In this document: positions 42,901-51,050 of the stretch, piece by piece
How positions within the stretch are numbered: the stretch's first letter is position 1
Layout of the letters: the number at the start of each line of letters is the position of its first letter
Assembly (NCBI GenBank): GCA_964036155.1
Contig: OZ038423.1
Span: 73,795,249-73,859,248, forward strand
DNA from: Diploscapter coronatus
Taxonomy: Eukaryota > Nematoda > Chromadorea > Rhabditida > Rhabditidae
Direction of reading: 5' to 3'
Length of the DNA: 64,000 bases
Made by a program: the position numbers and the translations under genes
The notes under the pieces: model-generated
Told to the model about the DNA's origin: nothing
What the model saw: only the letters and a program-made list of their open reading frames with translations
The model's database searches: none

Positions 42901-45219
42901 ATGCTCGAGCAACTGCTCAGATATCTCTCGACCCAGCGTCGACTCGTCCTGTCGGGGGCTACAGGCATCGGAAAGGTAGGAAAACAGTCATTTTTGATTA
43001 TTAAAACTTGTATGTTTCATGAATTTGATGAAATAAAAGATAACTCATAAGCAGTAATAGTTGAATGACAAACTTACTTATCAATTTAACTTTGTATGAG
43101 AGAAAGTTTGTAATAATTTCAGAGCAATCTGGCCCGTCAACTGGCAGCATATTTGTGTCTGAAAGTTGGTTTGCCTCAGGACGCAGTTGTGGACATCAAA
43201 ATCCCCGATGACGCTAACGACAAGAGCATCGTGCAGGTAAAATGGAGACTTTATACCATTTCCTACGAATCTACCGGGATATCAGATTGTACGAATAGAA
43301 TTTCAAATTCATTTTTGCATAAATTGCAGCTTATTTCAACTTTTTTGATCATGGGAGAATGTATCTAAAATCGACAGAATAAAATTCGCACAATCCTGCC
43401 ATGATAAAGTTTACCTTCAACTTGACAAAACATGCTTGAATTTTCTAAAAAAATTACTTAGCTTATTTGCTTATCTGAACGTTCTGATGATTACGTGGTT
43501 GATTTGCAGGTCGAGCAACAGCTGGAGTCCCTGCTCAACTCGTCATCCCCCTCAGTTATTCTCATTGACAACATTCCCAGACATCGAATCGCCTTTGTCG
43601 CCTCCGTCTTCTCCAATGCCTCAGGGAATAGTAATCGTGAGTTCTTTGAATATTTGGACATTTTCAATTTTGTAAGATTTGACATCCGTAAAAAAATTCA
43701 ATCAGCCAAGTTGATTTCAATCTTTATGAAGAATCATTGAAACTTATTTTTTGAAAATATTTATGAAAGTTTGCTTTTTTTATTTGTTACTAACTGCACA
43801 ACTCATTAATCCACCAATTGCATAGACGTTTCATAATATTATTTATGGGATTTGAAACATATTCGATGTTCAGAAGGTCCGTATGTCTTGTGCACGGTGA
43901 ATCGAGCCTGCCAATTGCCCGAACTGAATGCGCACTTCAAAATCTTCCTCCTCACCAACAGAATGGACGGAGTCAAAGGATTCATGGCTAGGTAAGTCGC
44001 TAGTAATTTGAATTTGAAATAAACAGCATTTCCCGAGTTAAAATCTCATCTAAATTTTTGTCATTATCAGAATTGTTCTTTGAAAATATCAAAGTTCAAA
44101 GGCCGAAATTTTGTCTCGTGCCAGATAATTACCCAAAATTAGCATAATTAGGACAACCGATTATTCCTGTTCGTTTCAGATTCCTCTGCCGTCGCATCGT
44201 GGAGGTCGAGTTTCGTCAGTGTCGCCAACTGTGCCCCGACATGATGCGAGTCACTCACTTCCTACCTGTCGTTTTGGATGTAGGTTTCAGAAAAGTGATT
44301 TACTAATATCTCTCGCCTCCATGAAGTAATAAGTTGCTTTTCGATTCTTCTTACAAGAAAGTTTAAACATTCCAGAAATGGGTTTCATGGATAGGGGTGA
44401 CGCATTTTCAATTTTAGGCTGTGAACTGTTTCATCGAAAAGGCGAATTCCCTGGACGTGACAGTAGGGCCCCGCATCTTCCTGCAGTGTCCTCTGACACT
44501 CGAGGAATCGAGACAGTGGTTCATCAAATTGTGGAACACCAACATCGTCCCCTACATGATCAAAGTCGCCCGTGAAGGTGGGAGATTTTCATCTAAACTA
44601 AACTATTTTAACCATGAAAGTAAAAACAAAACAATTTGTCTCGAAAAATTAATATATTTATGGAATCGGCGAAACATATTTTAAAAGGTTCAATGAAGAA
44701 CTGCCACTTCAGGCTCCCGAGTTTTGGGCAGAGTGTGTTCAGCAGCGGACGATCCAACCGAGTTGGTTTGTGAGCACTGGCCCTGGGCCGAGGGACCTTC
44801 GGCAGAGGAGAGTCTTCATAGACTCGCTATTAGGTAAAATTTCGCTTTTAATGAAGAATACTTTCTAAAGCTATACTTTTCAACCTATCTGAAAGATAAT
44901 AGCATTTACTATCCTTTTCTTTCTAAATTACACATGACTCGAGGTTTTTAAAGAAAAAATCTAAACCTCCATTAAAATATGCTTTACGAATAGGCAGTAA
45001 AAATGATAAATCTCTCAATGTGATAATATTTTTTTTTTTAAAAATACAATATTTTGAGGGCAAAGTTTTAATTTCAGAGAAGACAGTACCCTCTCGAACC
45101 TGCCGAACTCGAAATCGACGACGACGTTCAACCCACTCGAGACACTCATTCGACTGCAGGCCAGCAAGAACGCGGCTGCCAATATTGCTACACACACTAT
45201 CGTCGAACATGGAATTTAA
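9932..45219 (+). CDS. unc-53: Neuron navigator / UNC-53 cytoskeletal guidance protein
   Basis: Microtubule plus-end and actin-linked protein needed for directed outgrowth of axons and other cells. Coding exons: 9932-9970, 16992-17130, 20239-20330, 21519-21591, 23881-24016, 24719-24855, 27452-27524, 27825-28037, 28196-28316, 28589-28726, 29167-29237, 29326-29404, 29806-29898, 30196-30346, 30424-30545, 30748-30832, 31357-31425, 31734-31821, 34724-34774, 35189-35370, 35674-35807, 36208-36307, 36750-36889, 37156-37261, 37567-37836, 38114-38181, 38229-38303, 38454-38624, 39418-39504, 39787-39936, 40435-40508, 40557-40692, 40803-40889, 41109-41193, 41984-42150, 42389-42557, 42845-42975, 43123-43236, 43510-43636, 43874-43991, 44180-44279, 44418-44577, 44713-44833, 45078-45219. 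All phases agree, giving 1,727 residues against about 1,650 recalled for UNC-53. Domains are listed separately. The start exon reads MPTTMPSNHDLIP, parallel to UNC-53's MTTSNVELIP. The exon at 37567 has a weak acceptor and is the least certain. Confidence 0.93.
9971..16991 (+). other. First coding intron of the navigator gene (7 kb)
   Basis: A single 7-kb intron lies between the 13-codon start exon (donor GTCAGT) and the first CH exon (acceptor TTTTCAG). It has long pyrimidine-rich tracts and several GAAACATA motifs (13529, 14661, 16660). I found no coding block in it on either strand. Its size suggests it holds enhancers or alternative promoters, as long first introns often do; that is inference. 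Confidence 0.6.
20203..20220 (+). repeat. Poly(A) tract of 18 in a navigator intron
   Basis: Uninterrupted A run about 20 nt before the acceptor of exon 3. No target-site duplication was seen, so it is listed only as a homopolymer. Confidence 0.6.
26517..26545 (+). repeat. (CATT)n microsatellite in a navigator intron
   Basis: About six tandem CATT units, then a degenerate copy. Likely length-polymorphic. Confidence 0.7.
29405..29805 (+). other. GC-AG intron in the navigator gene
   Basis: Exon 12 must end at 29404 for the next exon to read EGGKKDEKEPIQQQQ. The intron therefore begins GCGAGT after AAG and ends TTTTGCAG. A GT donor a few bases upstream (after TGTA) would put exon 13 in another frame, so the GC donor is the better choice. 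Confidence 0.65.
38454..40889 (+). other. Navigator coiled-coil segments
   Basis: Exons 28-29 (about residues 1016-1101) encode LNERYEAELVKMNRDLEN to VKKLKEEIEHLRVISNRL. Exons 32-33 encode INEIEVDELKKKLEVRDTQ to VDVLRETVDKLK and NENKQLRQDM. Both are heptad-like and match the paired coiled coils of UNC-53. Between them lie EGAGELLRHPSLESV and a basic KAKKSWIRSSFTKAFSKKK block, both strongly conserved with UNC-53. Confidence 0.85.
41261..41281 (+). repeat. Left 21-bp target-site duplication of the SINE
   Basis: The sequence begins ATATTGAAGG and ends CGAGAAAC. It is repeated exactly at 41575-41595 after the A-rich tail. The length is typical of LINE-driven target-primed insertion, and perfect identity suggests a recent event. 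Confidence 0.9.
41282..41574 (+). mobile_element. tRNA-derived SINE in a navigator intron
   Basis: About 293 bp. The head begins TAGGGCGGCGTAGCGCAGTG. It has a good polymerase III box A (TAGCGCAGTGG, 41292-41302) and a box B-like AGTTCGGCCCC (41335-41345). GGGCGG near the start can pair with CCGCCC at about 41345-41351, as in a tRNA acceptor stem. The body is unrelated to tRNA and the element ends in an A-rich tail. It is flanked by a perfect 21-bp direct repeat. The SINE lies in the intron between the exons ending at 41193 and starting at 41984. No protein is expected; mobilisation would need a LINE elsewhere in the genome. Confidence 0.88.
41575..41595 (+). repeat. Right 21-bp target-site duplication of the SINE
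   Basis: Exact copy of 41261-41281. Its last bases, GAGAAACATA with the following bases, overlap one of the recurrent GAAACATA motifs, so the insertion duplicated part of that site. Confidence 0.9.
42845..44833 (+). other. Navigator AAA+-like ATPase domain
   Basis: Exons 37-43 hold a Walker A site, SGATGIGKS, split between exons 37 and 38 (about residue 1434). A Walker B-like VILIDNIP in exon 39 lies at about residue 1488. Exon 40 has the conserved YVLCTVNRACQLPEL. Exon 42 has VTVGPRIFLQCPLTLEESRQ. This is the C-terminal nucleotide-binding module found in all navigators. The key lysine and acidic residue are present, so ATP binding is likely retained. Confidence 0.85.
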
Positions 45220-45745
45220 CGAGCAATAATCGAATTGTATTATTTTTTATTTAAAAAAAATGTATTTCTAAATGGCGTGATAACATCAGCTATGCTAACA
45301 AATAGTAGATAGAGCTAACAGAAAATGACGAAAATGTTTTTGCAAACCATTTTTTCAGTAAAAATACTAGCAGAAGTTTACTTTTTCCTGGATTTTTCAC
45401 CCGAATTTTTTAATAGATGTCAGAAAAAATATGGATGACCTTGTAAAAATTAAAAATCTTTATCTAGGCACTACAAAAATTCCAAGAATAGGAATTAGCT
45501 TTTTCGACTTTCATTCGCTAGTCCATTTATCTGCTAGTCTAATTTTGCTCCTTTCCTTGTATTTTACCTTGCGAAAATTGCCCTCAATTCTAAACCAGTT
45601 GCTCCGAAGTTTTTCATTTTCTTGACCAGAAATTTTGCGGGTTTCAATTTTGTAAATGATTTTTTTTGTATTTTTTTACATGGATAATAAAGGACTTTTA
45701 CTCATTTTAAAAAGATTTCTGCAGTAAAAGAAGTATGAAAATTTC
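45220..45745. other. Navigator 3' flank up to the Polinton
   Basis: About 525 bp of AT-rich sequence after the navigator stop. A possible poly(A) signal lies in ATAATAAAGG near 45687. Nothing else recognised. Confidence 0.5.
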
Positions 45746-46172
45746 AGAAATAGTATATACATGGTGTTTCTGGCACACCCATTTGCCCCACTCTCAAAAA
45801 AAAACCCCTATAATGCCCCAATTTCCCCATTTTCCCGCCATATATTCCTACTTTTATCAAGTACCCACCTTCTAGCGTGCCCTTCGTCCAACCTTCCGCC
45901 CCTCCTATATTTTAAGCAATATTTACCCAATCTACCAGTCATATATCGCTAAAACCAAAGATTTATCAAATAGCCATTTTCTGGCAGTTTCTGTCCCTCT
46001 ACCCTTCATCGCCGATTTTCAGCGATTTTTTTATATCTATAAATAAGCAAAGCTTATCTCGAAGAACTCAGTTCTTTTATAAATGTTTATTGAAACGTTA
46101 AAACCACTGACGAATTAAGACATCACAAATCTAGTAAATGAATTAAAAATTAAAGATTTTAGAGGAGTATTC
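45746..46172 (+). repeat. Left terminal inverted repeat of the Polinton
   Basis: Matches the complement of the right end almost base for base, including runs such as GGTGTTTCTGGCACACCC. After 46172 the two arms fall to weaker, coding-type similarity within the protease gene. A 63-codon open frame inside each repeat (45761-45952 and its mirror) is a by-product of the repeat and shows no conserved protein features. Confidence 0.85.
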
Positions 46173-46451
46173 ATGAGAGATACAATACCAAGTAAAATTA
46201 ATGATATAGAATGTGGAGTTGTAAATCTTGATGTAAGTAAAAATAATGGAACTCATTGGGTTTGTTACTATAAAAATAAAGATAAAAGTTATTACTTTGA
46301 TTCTTTTGGATTGGATCCTCCAATAGAATTACAAAAATATTAAAATTCACAAATTGAATTGTCAACTTTTCAAATTCAAAACTTTAATACACATCATTGT
46401 GGATATTATTGTTTGCTTTTTTCTAAAATTAATGAAGAAATTACTGAATAA
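46095..46451 (+). pseudogene. Polinton adenovirus-type cysteine protease, left copy, broken
   Basis: Family C5/C48-like maturation protease that trims capsid proteins of Polintons and adenoviruses. The frame reads PLTN, a stop at 46116-46118, then DITNLVNELKIKDFRGVF, INDIECGVVNLD, GTHWVCYY, YYFDSFGLDPPIELQKY, a stop at 46341-46343, and finally HHCGYYCLLF to a stop at 46449-46451. The His of GTHW, the Asp of YYFDSFG and the Cys of HCGYYC, which are the usual catalytic positions, are all recognisable. Two in-frame stops make it a pseudogene. Part of it lies within the terminal repeat. Confidence 0.75.
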
Positions 46452-46649
46452 ATATAAAAAATTTTATTCTTATAAAACAGAATTACAAGTTATATTGGAT
46501 TTATTTAAGAACTGAGAGAAAAACCTTTAGAAATTCTCCTTTAATTTTCGTTTGAAGAATTTCTCAGGGTAAAAAAAACTCCACAATTCTCAAACTAAAA
46601 TTAATTTACAATAATCAAAAAAGAATATGATGAAATTAAGAGAAATATA

Positions 46650-46685
46650 TTAAAACCATTGACAAATTACGACATTAAATAATAA
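46650..46685 (+). repeat. Third fragment of the protease start
   Basis: The bases here read KPLTNYDIK followed by stops, repeating the segment at about 46095-46125 but with the expected Tyr codon where the left copy has a stop. It is a short duplicated scrap within the element. Confidence 0.5.
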
Positions 46686-46718
46686 GCCTGAATAGTATAT
46701 CATCGAGTTCTGTCTATT

Positions 46719-47396
46719 TTACTCGTTTAATAGCATGTACAGCTTACTATTGTCAATTTTAACGTATTCTCGTCCTACAAGCTCATGTATAAAAGTTGCT
46801 TCTATCAAATCCTTCGTTTTAGCGCTTATCTTAGTATCAGCACTTTCAACGACAGTAACAATACCGCCCATGGTGGTCAGAGCACCTATTCCGGCAACAA
46901 GAAATCCAAGTCCACCGGTAGCAATGCCCGCCGCAATACCAACACCAGTGAGAAACGCACCACCACCAGTAATTCCACCACCAATAACTACACCCGCTTT
47001 GTTCATATTTTGTTTATAAGAATAGGTTGTAAGTAAATAATCACATGCTTCGCCTTCCTCACACTTATACTTATATACGACGACGCAGACGAATTCGAGC
47101 TTTGATCCGGCACTCTCGTCATTATGACATATAAACATTCGAGTATCACCGTCAGAAAGCATATCTTCGACATTGTTAATCACTCGTTTTATGCCATTCT
47201 TCAGTTCTGTAGAATCACATATATCTCGGAATTCGTTCAGGTTCCTGATCAATGCTCTAGGTCTTACTTTCCTAGTTCTTTCCACGTAAAAAGTGGTTTC
47301 TTTTAAGCTTCCGTGAGTTTTCAAATTATTGTAGATCTCCAGAACGTTTCCTTGTAGTTTATGAACAAAAACTTTGTCATTTGGTTTAGTGCTCAT
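46719..47396 (-). CDS. Gly-rich membrane protein of unknown function, probable Polinton cargo
   Basis: I do not recognise this protein. The frame is open for 254 codons from 47483, but a perfect acceptor (TTGATTTTCAG) ends one base before the ATG at 47396, so the likely product is 225 residues starting MSTKPNDKVF. Residues 1 to about 130 look globular and charged. Next comes a Gly/Ala-rich hydrophobic stretch (GVVIGGGITGGGAFLTG, then GLGFLVAGIGALTTMGG), probably two membrane helices with glycine-zipper spacing. A charged tail follows, with TKDLIEATFIHELVGREYV. It is richer in G+C than the capsid and envelope ORFs around it. The acceptor and composition suggest a captured host-type gene. A membrane-active role is only a guess. 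Confidence 0.6.
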   Translation of the reverse strand: MSTKPNDKVFVHKLQGNVLEIYNNLKTHGSLKETTFYVERTRKVRPRALIRNLNEFRDICDSTELKNGIKRVINNVEDMLSDGDTRMFICHNDESAGSKLEFVCVVVYKYKCEEGEACDYLLTTYSYKQNMNKAGVVIGGGITGGGAFLTGVGIAAGIATGGLGFLVAGIGALTTMGGIVTVVESADTKISAKTKDLIEATFIHELVGREYVKIDNSKLYMLLNE

Positions 47397-47576
47397 ACTG
47401 AAAATCAATAAATATGAGTGATGGACTAAAAATGTGAGTGTTATTTGATTAAAAGTATCGCGCGCAGATTTTAGAATATACATGGTGAATAATATGAATT
47501 ACAAGAAGGCAAAATCAACAAAAAGAAATAAATTATCATGATGATATGGTTAAAATATTAAGATATTCATATAAAT

Positions 47577-47760
47577 TATTCAACTTTTGAATACTCATTT
47601 TCACAGGAGTTTTTGGATAAGAAGTTATTCTTTAGACCAGAAGAAAAATATTAAACAAAAGTAGGATATTTTAGATAATTTATTATTGTAGAAAGTGAAG
47701 GAGATATACTGGCATTAGAAGGAGAGTGTTATATACTGCTCCTAGAATTACCTCAGCTGA
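47577..47760 (+). repeat. Fragment of the minor-capsid gene, left outer copy
   Basis: TTCAACTTTTGAATACTCAT through TTTTTGGATAAGAAG repeats the start of the capsid ORF at 48276. It then jumps to sequence matching the complement of about 52020-52140 (AGAAGAAAAATAT, AAAAGTAGGATATTTTA). It is an internally deleted mirror of the truncated copy on the right arm. No intact frame remains. Confidence 0.6.
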
Positions 47761-47890
47761 CGAATTTTTTCGATGGAAAATTAGAAATGATAGTGGGATA
47801 GCACGTTTCTTTTTCTGTTCTATTTCGCCCTACTCTAAACACACTTTGTTTATCAGCACAAAATTGCTATCGAAAAATTCGTCAGCTGAC
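47755..47890. repeat. Inverted repeat within the Polinton left arm
   Basis: CAGCTGACGAATTTTTTCG at 47755 is matched by CGAAAAATTCGTCAGCTG at about 47873-47890, with one extra T in the left copy and roughly 100 bp between them. A hairpin or a relic of a small inserted element are both possible. Confidence 0.5.
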
Positions 47891-48260
47891 GAATTGTTCG
47901 GTAGCAATTTCGCAGTGACAATAGGTTTTTCAAAGATCCCACCTCATTTATATGACAACGTTTTCTTTGCTGAGGAACATTATTAGATTTTTAAACGAGA
48001 GAAGAATTCGTTGACAACCATTTGACGAAGACTCTCCCGAATAATCGCGAAGCGGAAAATGAAATAAAAAATTTGCGAAAACTATTAACGAAATCAACTG
48101 GAGGGGCAAAAATAAACACTTCTCGATTGCTCAAGATGACTTATTTTATTGGTTGTCCTGGCGCCATAATGTTCGTTTTATCTCCTTGATTGAAGTCTGC
48201 CTGACGAATCTTGCTCTTTCGTAATGTCATCAATTTTCATAATTTTGCTGCTGCAAGAAA

Positions 48261-48275
48261 TTTTTATATTTATAA
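48261..48275 (+). promoter_or_regulatory. Conserved TTTTTATATTTATAA before the minor-capsid start codon
   Basis: The motif ends immediately before ATG 48276. It recurs on the minus strand before ATG 51711 (51712-51726) and, slightly shortened, before ATG 52345. Upstream sequence is otherwise less conserved. It may be a virus-type late promoter or TATA element. Confidence 0.45.
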
Positions 48276-48980
48276 ATGGTCTACTTCATATTGAAACTAT
48301 TATCCAACGATTCAACTTTTGAATACTCATTCCCACAGGAGTTTTTGGATAAGAAATATGAAATTGGATTGGTGAAACTAGATGGAATACTAGAAATTAA
48401 CAAAAAAATATATATAAATCATACAAATAACAGGTTTTACTACTTAGTTAATGTAGTTGATATAAACAACAACTCAATTATTGAAGAAAATAATGTAACT
48501 ATTCCAAACGCTAAATATACGTTTGATGAATTAATCATGACAATTAATAATGTATTGTTGAAACAAGATAAAGGCTTTTTCAAAGCAAGTTTAGAAGACG
48601 ATAAGGTTATTATTGACATAACAAAGAGTGCATATTCAATTGACTTTAGCGGACAAAATACACCAGCTAATATTTTCGGGTTTAGCAATAAAGTTTTGAC
48701 ATATGGTAGACATATTTCCGAAATCGCTGACGATGGTATTTTTATATGCTGTAATTTGATAGATGATACGTATGTCAATAATGAAAAAATGAACTCAATT
48801 TACAGATTTAGGCTTGCTAATGATATAGCGATTGATATAGAACCAAGTCAAGTCATTTATCATAAAGTAATACGCAGACCGACTAAGATCATCTTAAAAT
48901 TGGTAGATATCAATAACAACTTGATCGATGTTAGTAATGTTAATCTTTTTGTTGAATTGAATTTGAAGGAATTATCTTAA
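48276..48980 (+). CDS. Polinton minor capsid (penton-like) protein, left copy
   Basis: The 234-residue intact ORF starts MVYFILKLLSNDSTFEYSFP. It resembles the short Polinton capsid protein thought to form the vertex pentons with a single jelly-roll fold. Features shared with that family are an IFGFSNKVL segment, a CNLIDDTYVNNEKMNSIYRF segment, and the C-terminal VIYHKVIRRPTKIILKLVDI with NNNLIDV and VELNLKEL. The base composition is very AT-rich. The tail overlaps by about 40 bp the end of a minus-strand ORF (48940-49209). A near-identical inverted copy lies at 51010-51711. The family name is from memory of Polinton proteins, with no search run. Confidence 0.7.
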   Translation: MVYFILKLLSNDSTFEYSFPQEFLDKKYEIGLVKLDGILEINKKIYINHTNNRFYYLVNVVDINNNSIIEENNVTIPNAKYTFDELIMTINNVLLKQDKGFFKASLEDDKVIIDITKSAYSIDFSGQNTPANIFGFSNKVLTYGRHISEIADDGIFICCNLIDDTYVNNEKMNSIYRFRLANDIAIDIEPSQVIYHKVIRRPTKIILKLVDINNNLIDVSNVNLFVELNLKELS

Positions 48981-49209
48981 ATCCAGAACCTGATTTTAGC
49001 GAATTTAAGAAGTTTTCATTTTCTTTTGTTAATTTTTTACTTCTCCGAATTCCTTCGGAACTGATCGCTTTGCGATTATAAGTTTTTGGTTTAGTTTTCT
49101 TCGTGTCAACAGAATCATTCTCGACCTTAATTAATTCAATTTTGTCGGCATTATTCTTATCCAATACAGTATAATTTTTAGTATTGCCATCAAAAATTAC
49201 TAGTGTCAT
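48940..49209 (-). CDS. Hypothetical Polinton ORF, Lys-rich, 89 residues
   Basis: Not recognised. It is a basic protein (TKKTKPKTYNRKAISSEGIR) ending in ENENFLNSLKSGSGFKIIP and QQKD. That tail is shared with the plus-strand ORF ending at 51050, because both lie in the inverted duplication. The LKSGSGF segment resembles a small-residue site for an adenovirus-type protease, which would suit a minor virion protein. This is a weak inference. Confidence 0.45.
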   Translation of the reverse strand: MTLVIFDGNTKNYTVLDKNNADKIELIKVENDSVDTKKTKPKTYNRKAISSEGIRRSKKLTKENENFLNSLKSGSGFKIIPSNSIQQKD

Positions 49210-49221
49210 TTATTAGTAAAA

Positions 49222-49428
49222 TTATTCTCTATCTAGTGAAGTAATAGATGGAAACTCACTTAAATATACTTTTCTTTTAATTGGACTCAATTCTGACTTT
49301 TTATTTTTCGCTTGATAAGTAATTTCTTCAAGTGGAATTGATCGCTTATTTTCATTTGCTTTTCTCAGCATAAAATATGGTGATACTATATAAATTAACG
49401 ATCTTGCAATGAGGACGTTTATTACCAT
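49222..49428 (-). CDS. Hypothetical Polinton ORF with one hydrophobic segment, 68 residues
   Basis: Not recognised. An N-terminal hydrophobic stretch (INVLIARSLIYIVSPYFML) is followed by a basic tail (KANENKR, then PIKRKVY). It lies 12 bp upstream of the previous minus-strand ORF in the same direction. The two could be one broken gene or a pair. It may be a short membrane protein; evidence is limited to the open frame and hydrophobicity. Confidence 0.35.
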   Translation of the reverse strand: MVINVLIARSLIYIVSPYFMLRKANENKRSIPLEEITYQAKNKKSELSPIKRKVYLSEFPSITSLDRE

Positions 49429-49645
49429 TACTATCCTGTTTGTGATTGATGTTTTAAAACAAAACGAAAGAATTAAAAACTAGATCTGATATCACAAATC
49501 AAGGCAACATTTTCGAAAAGCATTCCTGCTGATACCAAGTGTTATTGCTTAATTTTGAGTAATAGTATAGTAGAAATTAATGGAGATGGACTGAAGGTAA
49601 GCGTGAAAAATAATTAATGATATTAAATTCTAATAAATAAACGAA

Positions 49646-50509
49646 ATGACTCGTGATATCTGTTACCTCATACTCTTTTTGACTTTAATCAATTCTATTG
49701 AATCACAGACAATTATTTGCACTAATAATTCTCCAAAGCAATGCCTTAACTTACCAAAATTACCAAAATGCAATTTTAGCTACAAAAATAAGACATCAAT
49801 TAAACGATTTGAACTTTTTAAGCCTAATACTATCGAATATGTTTCAAATGCCTATTTATGTAAAAAGATTGTAAGTGAAGTTTCAATGTACACCGATTTA
49901 TCTGGATACGAACACCTTGTAGAGAAGGAAGCCAATAATAAAGAAATTACCATAAAAGAATGCGAAGAGATGATTAAAAATAAATATTGTGAATTCGGTA
50001 CTTTGAAAAAAGGCGAGCATTCATATCACACTAATAATAAAGTCGCAAGCGAGTATCCAAATAGATTTACCAGTCTCTTTACTGCAAAAACTTACTTAAA
50101 GGAGAACTGTCTTTTGATTGAGACTAAGGTCTTTTCACACTATAATCAAGAACGACCTGTCAACGCTTTGGCTGATATGAATACATGCAAATATCAAAAA
50201 AGTGAATGTCAAATTAAGCCAAATGAAGTAATGATTTGGGAGGTGAACAAAAAGCAAAATTGTAAGTTTATTTCTATGGGAGTTTTTGATGGCTACTCTA
50301 ACGATAATTTTTGGATTAATGATGAGCAACAAATCGCAGTAAATTTAAGAAATAATTATTCATTTGATTGTGGTAATAAATTGCAATTAACCTCCGAAGG
50401 TTATGCATTGAAATCGTTTAGAGCTAAAAGAAGTATTGAAACTTTTCAAGAAGCAGGGGAATTACAATATCTAGAAAATAATTTCGAGAATCAATCAAAA
50501 CATGATTGA
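49646..50509 (+). CDS. Envelope-like glycoprotein, N-terminal part with signal peptide and furin-like site
   Basis: The 287-residue ORF begins with a signal peptide (hydrophobic residues about 6-16, cut near SIESQ). It has many cysteines, several N-glycosylation sites, and a basic cleavage site RAKRS at about residues 259-263. The spacing of the last cysteines, with a W-C-G motif series followed by LQLTSEGYAL just before the cleavage site, resembles chuvirus-like (Jingchuvirales) glycoproteins, which are class III-type fusogens also captured by invertebrate retroelements. The ORF stops soon after the site, and the next ORF overlaps it by about 8 nt in another frame and carries the expected continuation. 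It is therefore a broken gene. Nematode Mavericks are reported to carry fusogens, so the context fits; the exact family needs a structure-based search. Confidence 0.55.
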   Translation: MTRDICYLILFLTLINSIESQTIICTNNSPKQCLNLPKLPKCNFSYKNKTSIKRFELFKPNTIEYVSNAYLCKKIVSEVSMYTDLSGYEHLVEKEANNKEITIKECEEMIKNKYCEFGTLKKGEHSYHTNNKVASEYPNRFTSLFTAKTYLKENCLLIETKVFSHYNQERPVNALADMNTCKYQKSECQIKPNEVMIWEVNKKQNCKFISMGVFDGYSNDNFWINDEQQIAVNLRNNYSFDCGNKLQLTSEGYALKSFRAKRSIETFQEAGELQYLENNFENQSKHD

Positions 50510-51050
50510 AAATTTTTGTCGAATGTTTAATAAACATAATGAAATCTTGGAAATCTTGTTACAAGAAAATCCTAAAAGATTTATTCAAAAAGCTTTAAAT
50601 CATAGCGCAATTGATGTTAAACTTATAAATAATAGCGTGATTGAAGTTACTTTTTGTAAAGAAATTAGTAATGACTTGATTGAATTTACTGACTTAAATG
50701 ACTTTAAAGGTTATATTCCTATCAAAATTAAAACTTATAATGATAAAATTTGGTATTTGAAGGATAATGTAATTACTAATGAAATCAGCTCTAAAATGGA
50801 TCAAATAAGGAATGTAAAAACCATCGAACTGAAAGAGTATAACGACTTGCAATTTTTGAATGCCAAACTAATCATTAAAGAGCATATTTTCAGTAATCGG
50901 GTTAATATTGAGGAAGAGTTGTTAAATGAGATGAAACAGCTATCAAACGTTGGAATAGAACTGAAAGAGAATGAAGACTTCTTAAATTCGCTAAAAACAG
51001 GTTCGGGATTTAAGATAATTCCTTCAAATTCAACTCAACAAAAAGATTGA
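50502..51050 (+). pseudogene. Continuation of the envelope-like gene in another frame, with a foreign tail
   Basis: A 182-codon frame overlaps the previous ORF. Its start has ENFCRMFNKHNEILEILL and then NPKRFIQKALNHSAIDVKLI, in the order and spacing I recall for the post-cleavage part of chuvirus-like glycoproteins. A single-base shift near 50505 would explain the split. There is no transmembrane anchor. From about 50970 the frame instead reads KENEDFLNSLKTGSGFKIIP and QQKD, which is the tail of the unrelated minus-strand ORF at 48940-49209 brought in by the inverted duplication. The envelope gene is thus interrupted once and truncated at its 3' end, and should not give a functional membrane-anchored protein. 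Confidence 0.5.

Noticed and set aside
45761..45952. A 63-codon open frame present identically in both Polinton termini (mirror at 53349-53540)
   Set aside because: It exists twice only because it lies in the terminal inverted repeat; it has no signal, domain or codon pattern of a real protein.
47726..47986. 86-codon ORF in the Polinton left arm
   Set aside because: It contains both arms of the 47755/47873 inverted repeat and shows no conserved features; likely chance.
47990..48190. Open frame reading EEFVDNHLTKTLPNNREAEN in the Polinton left arm
   Set aside because: Bounded by stops, with no start and no recognised similarity; could be a scrap of a lost gene but not supportable.
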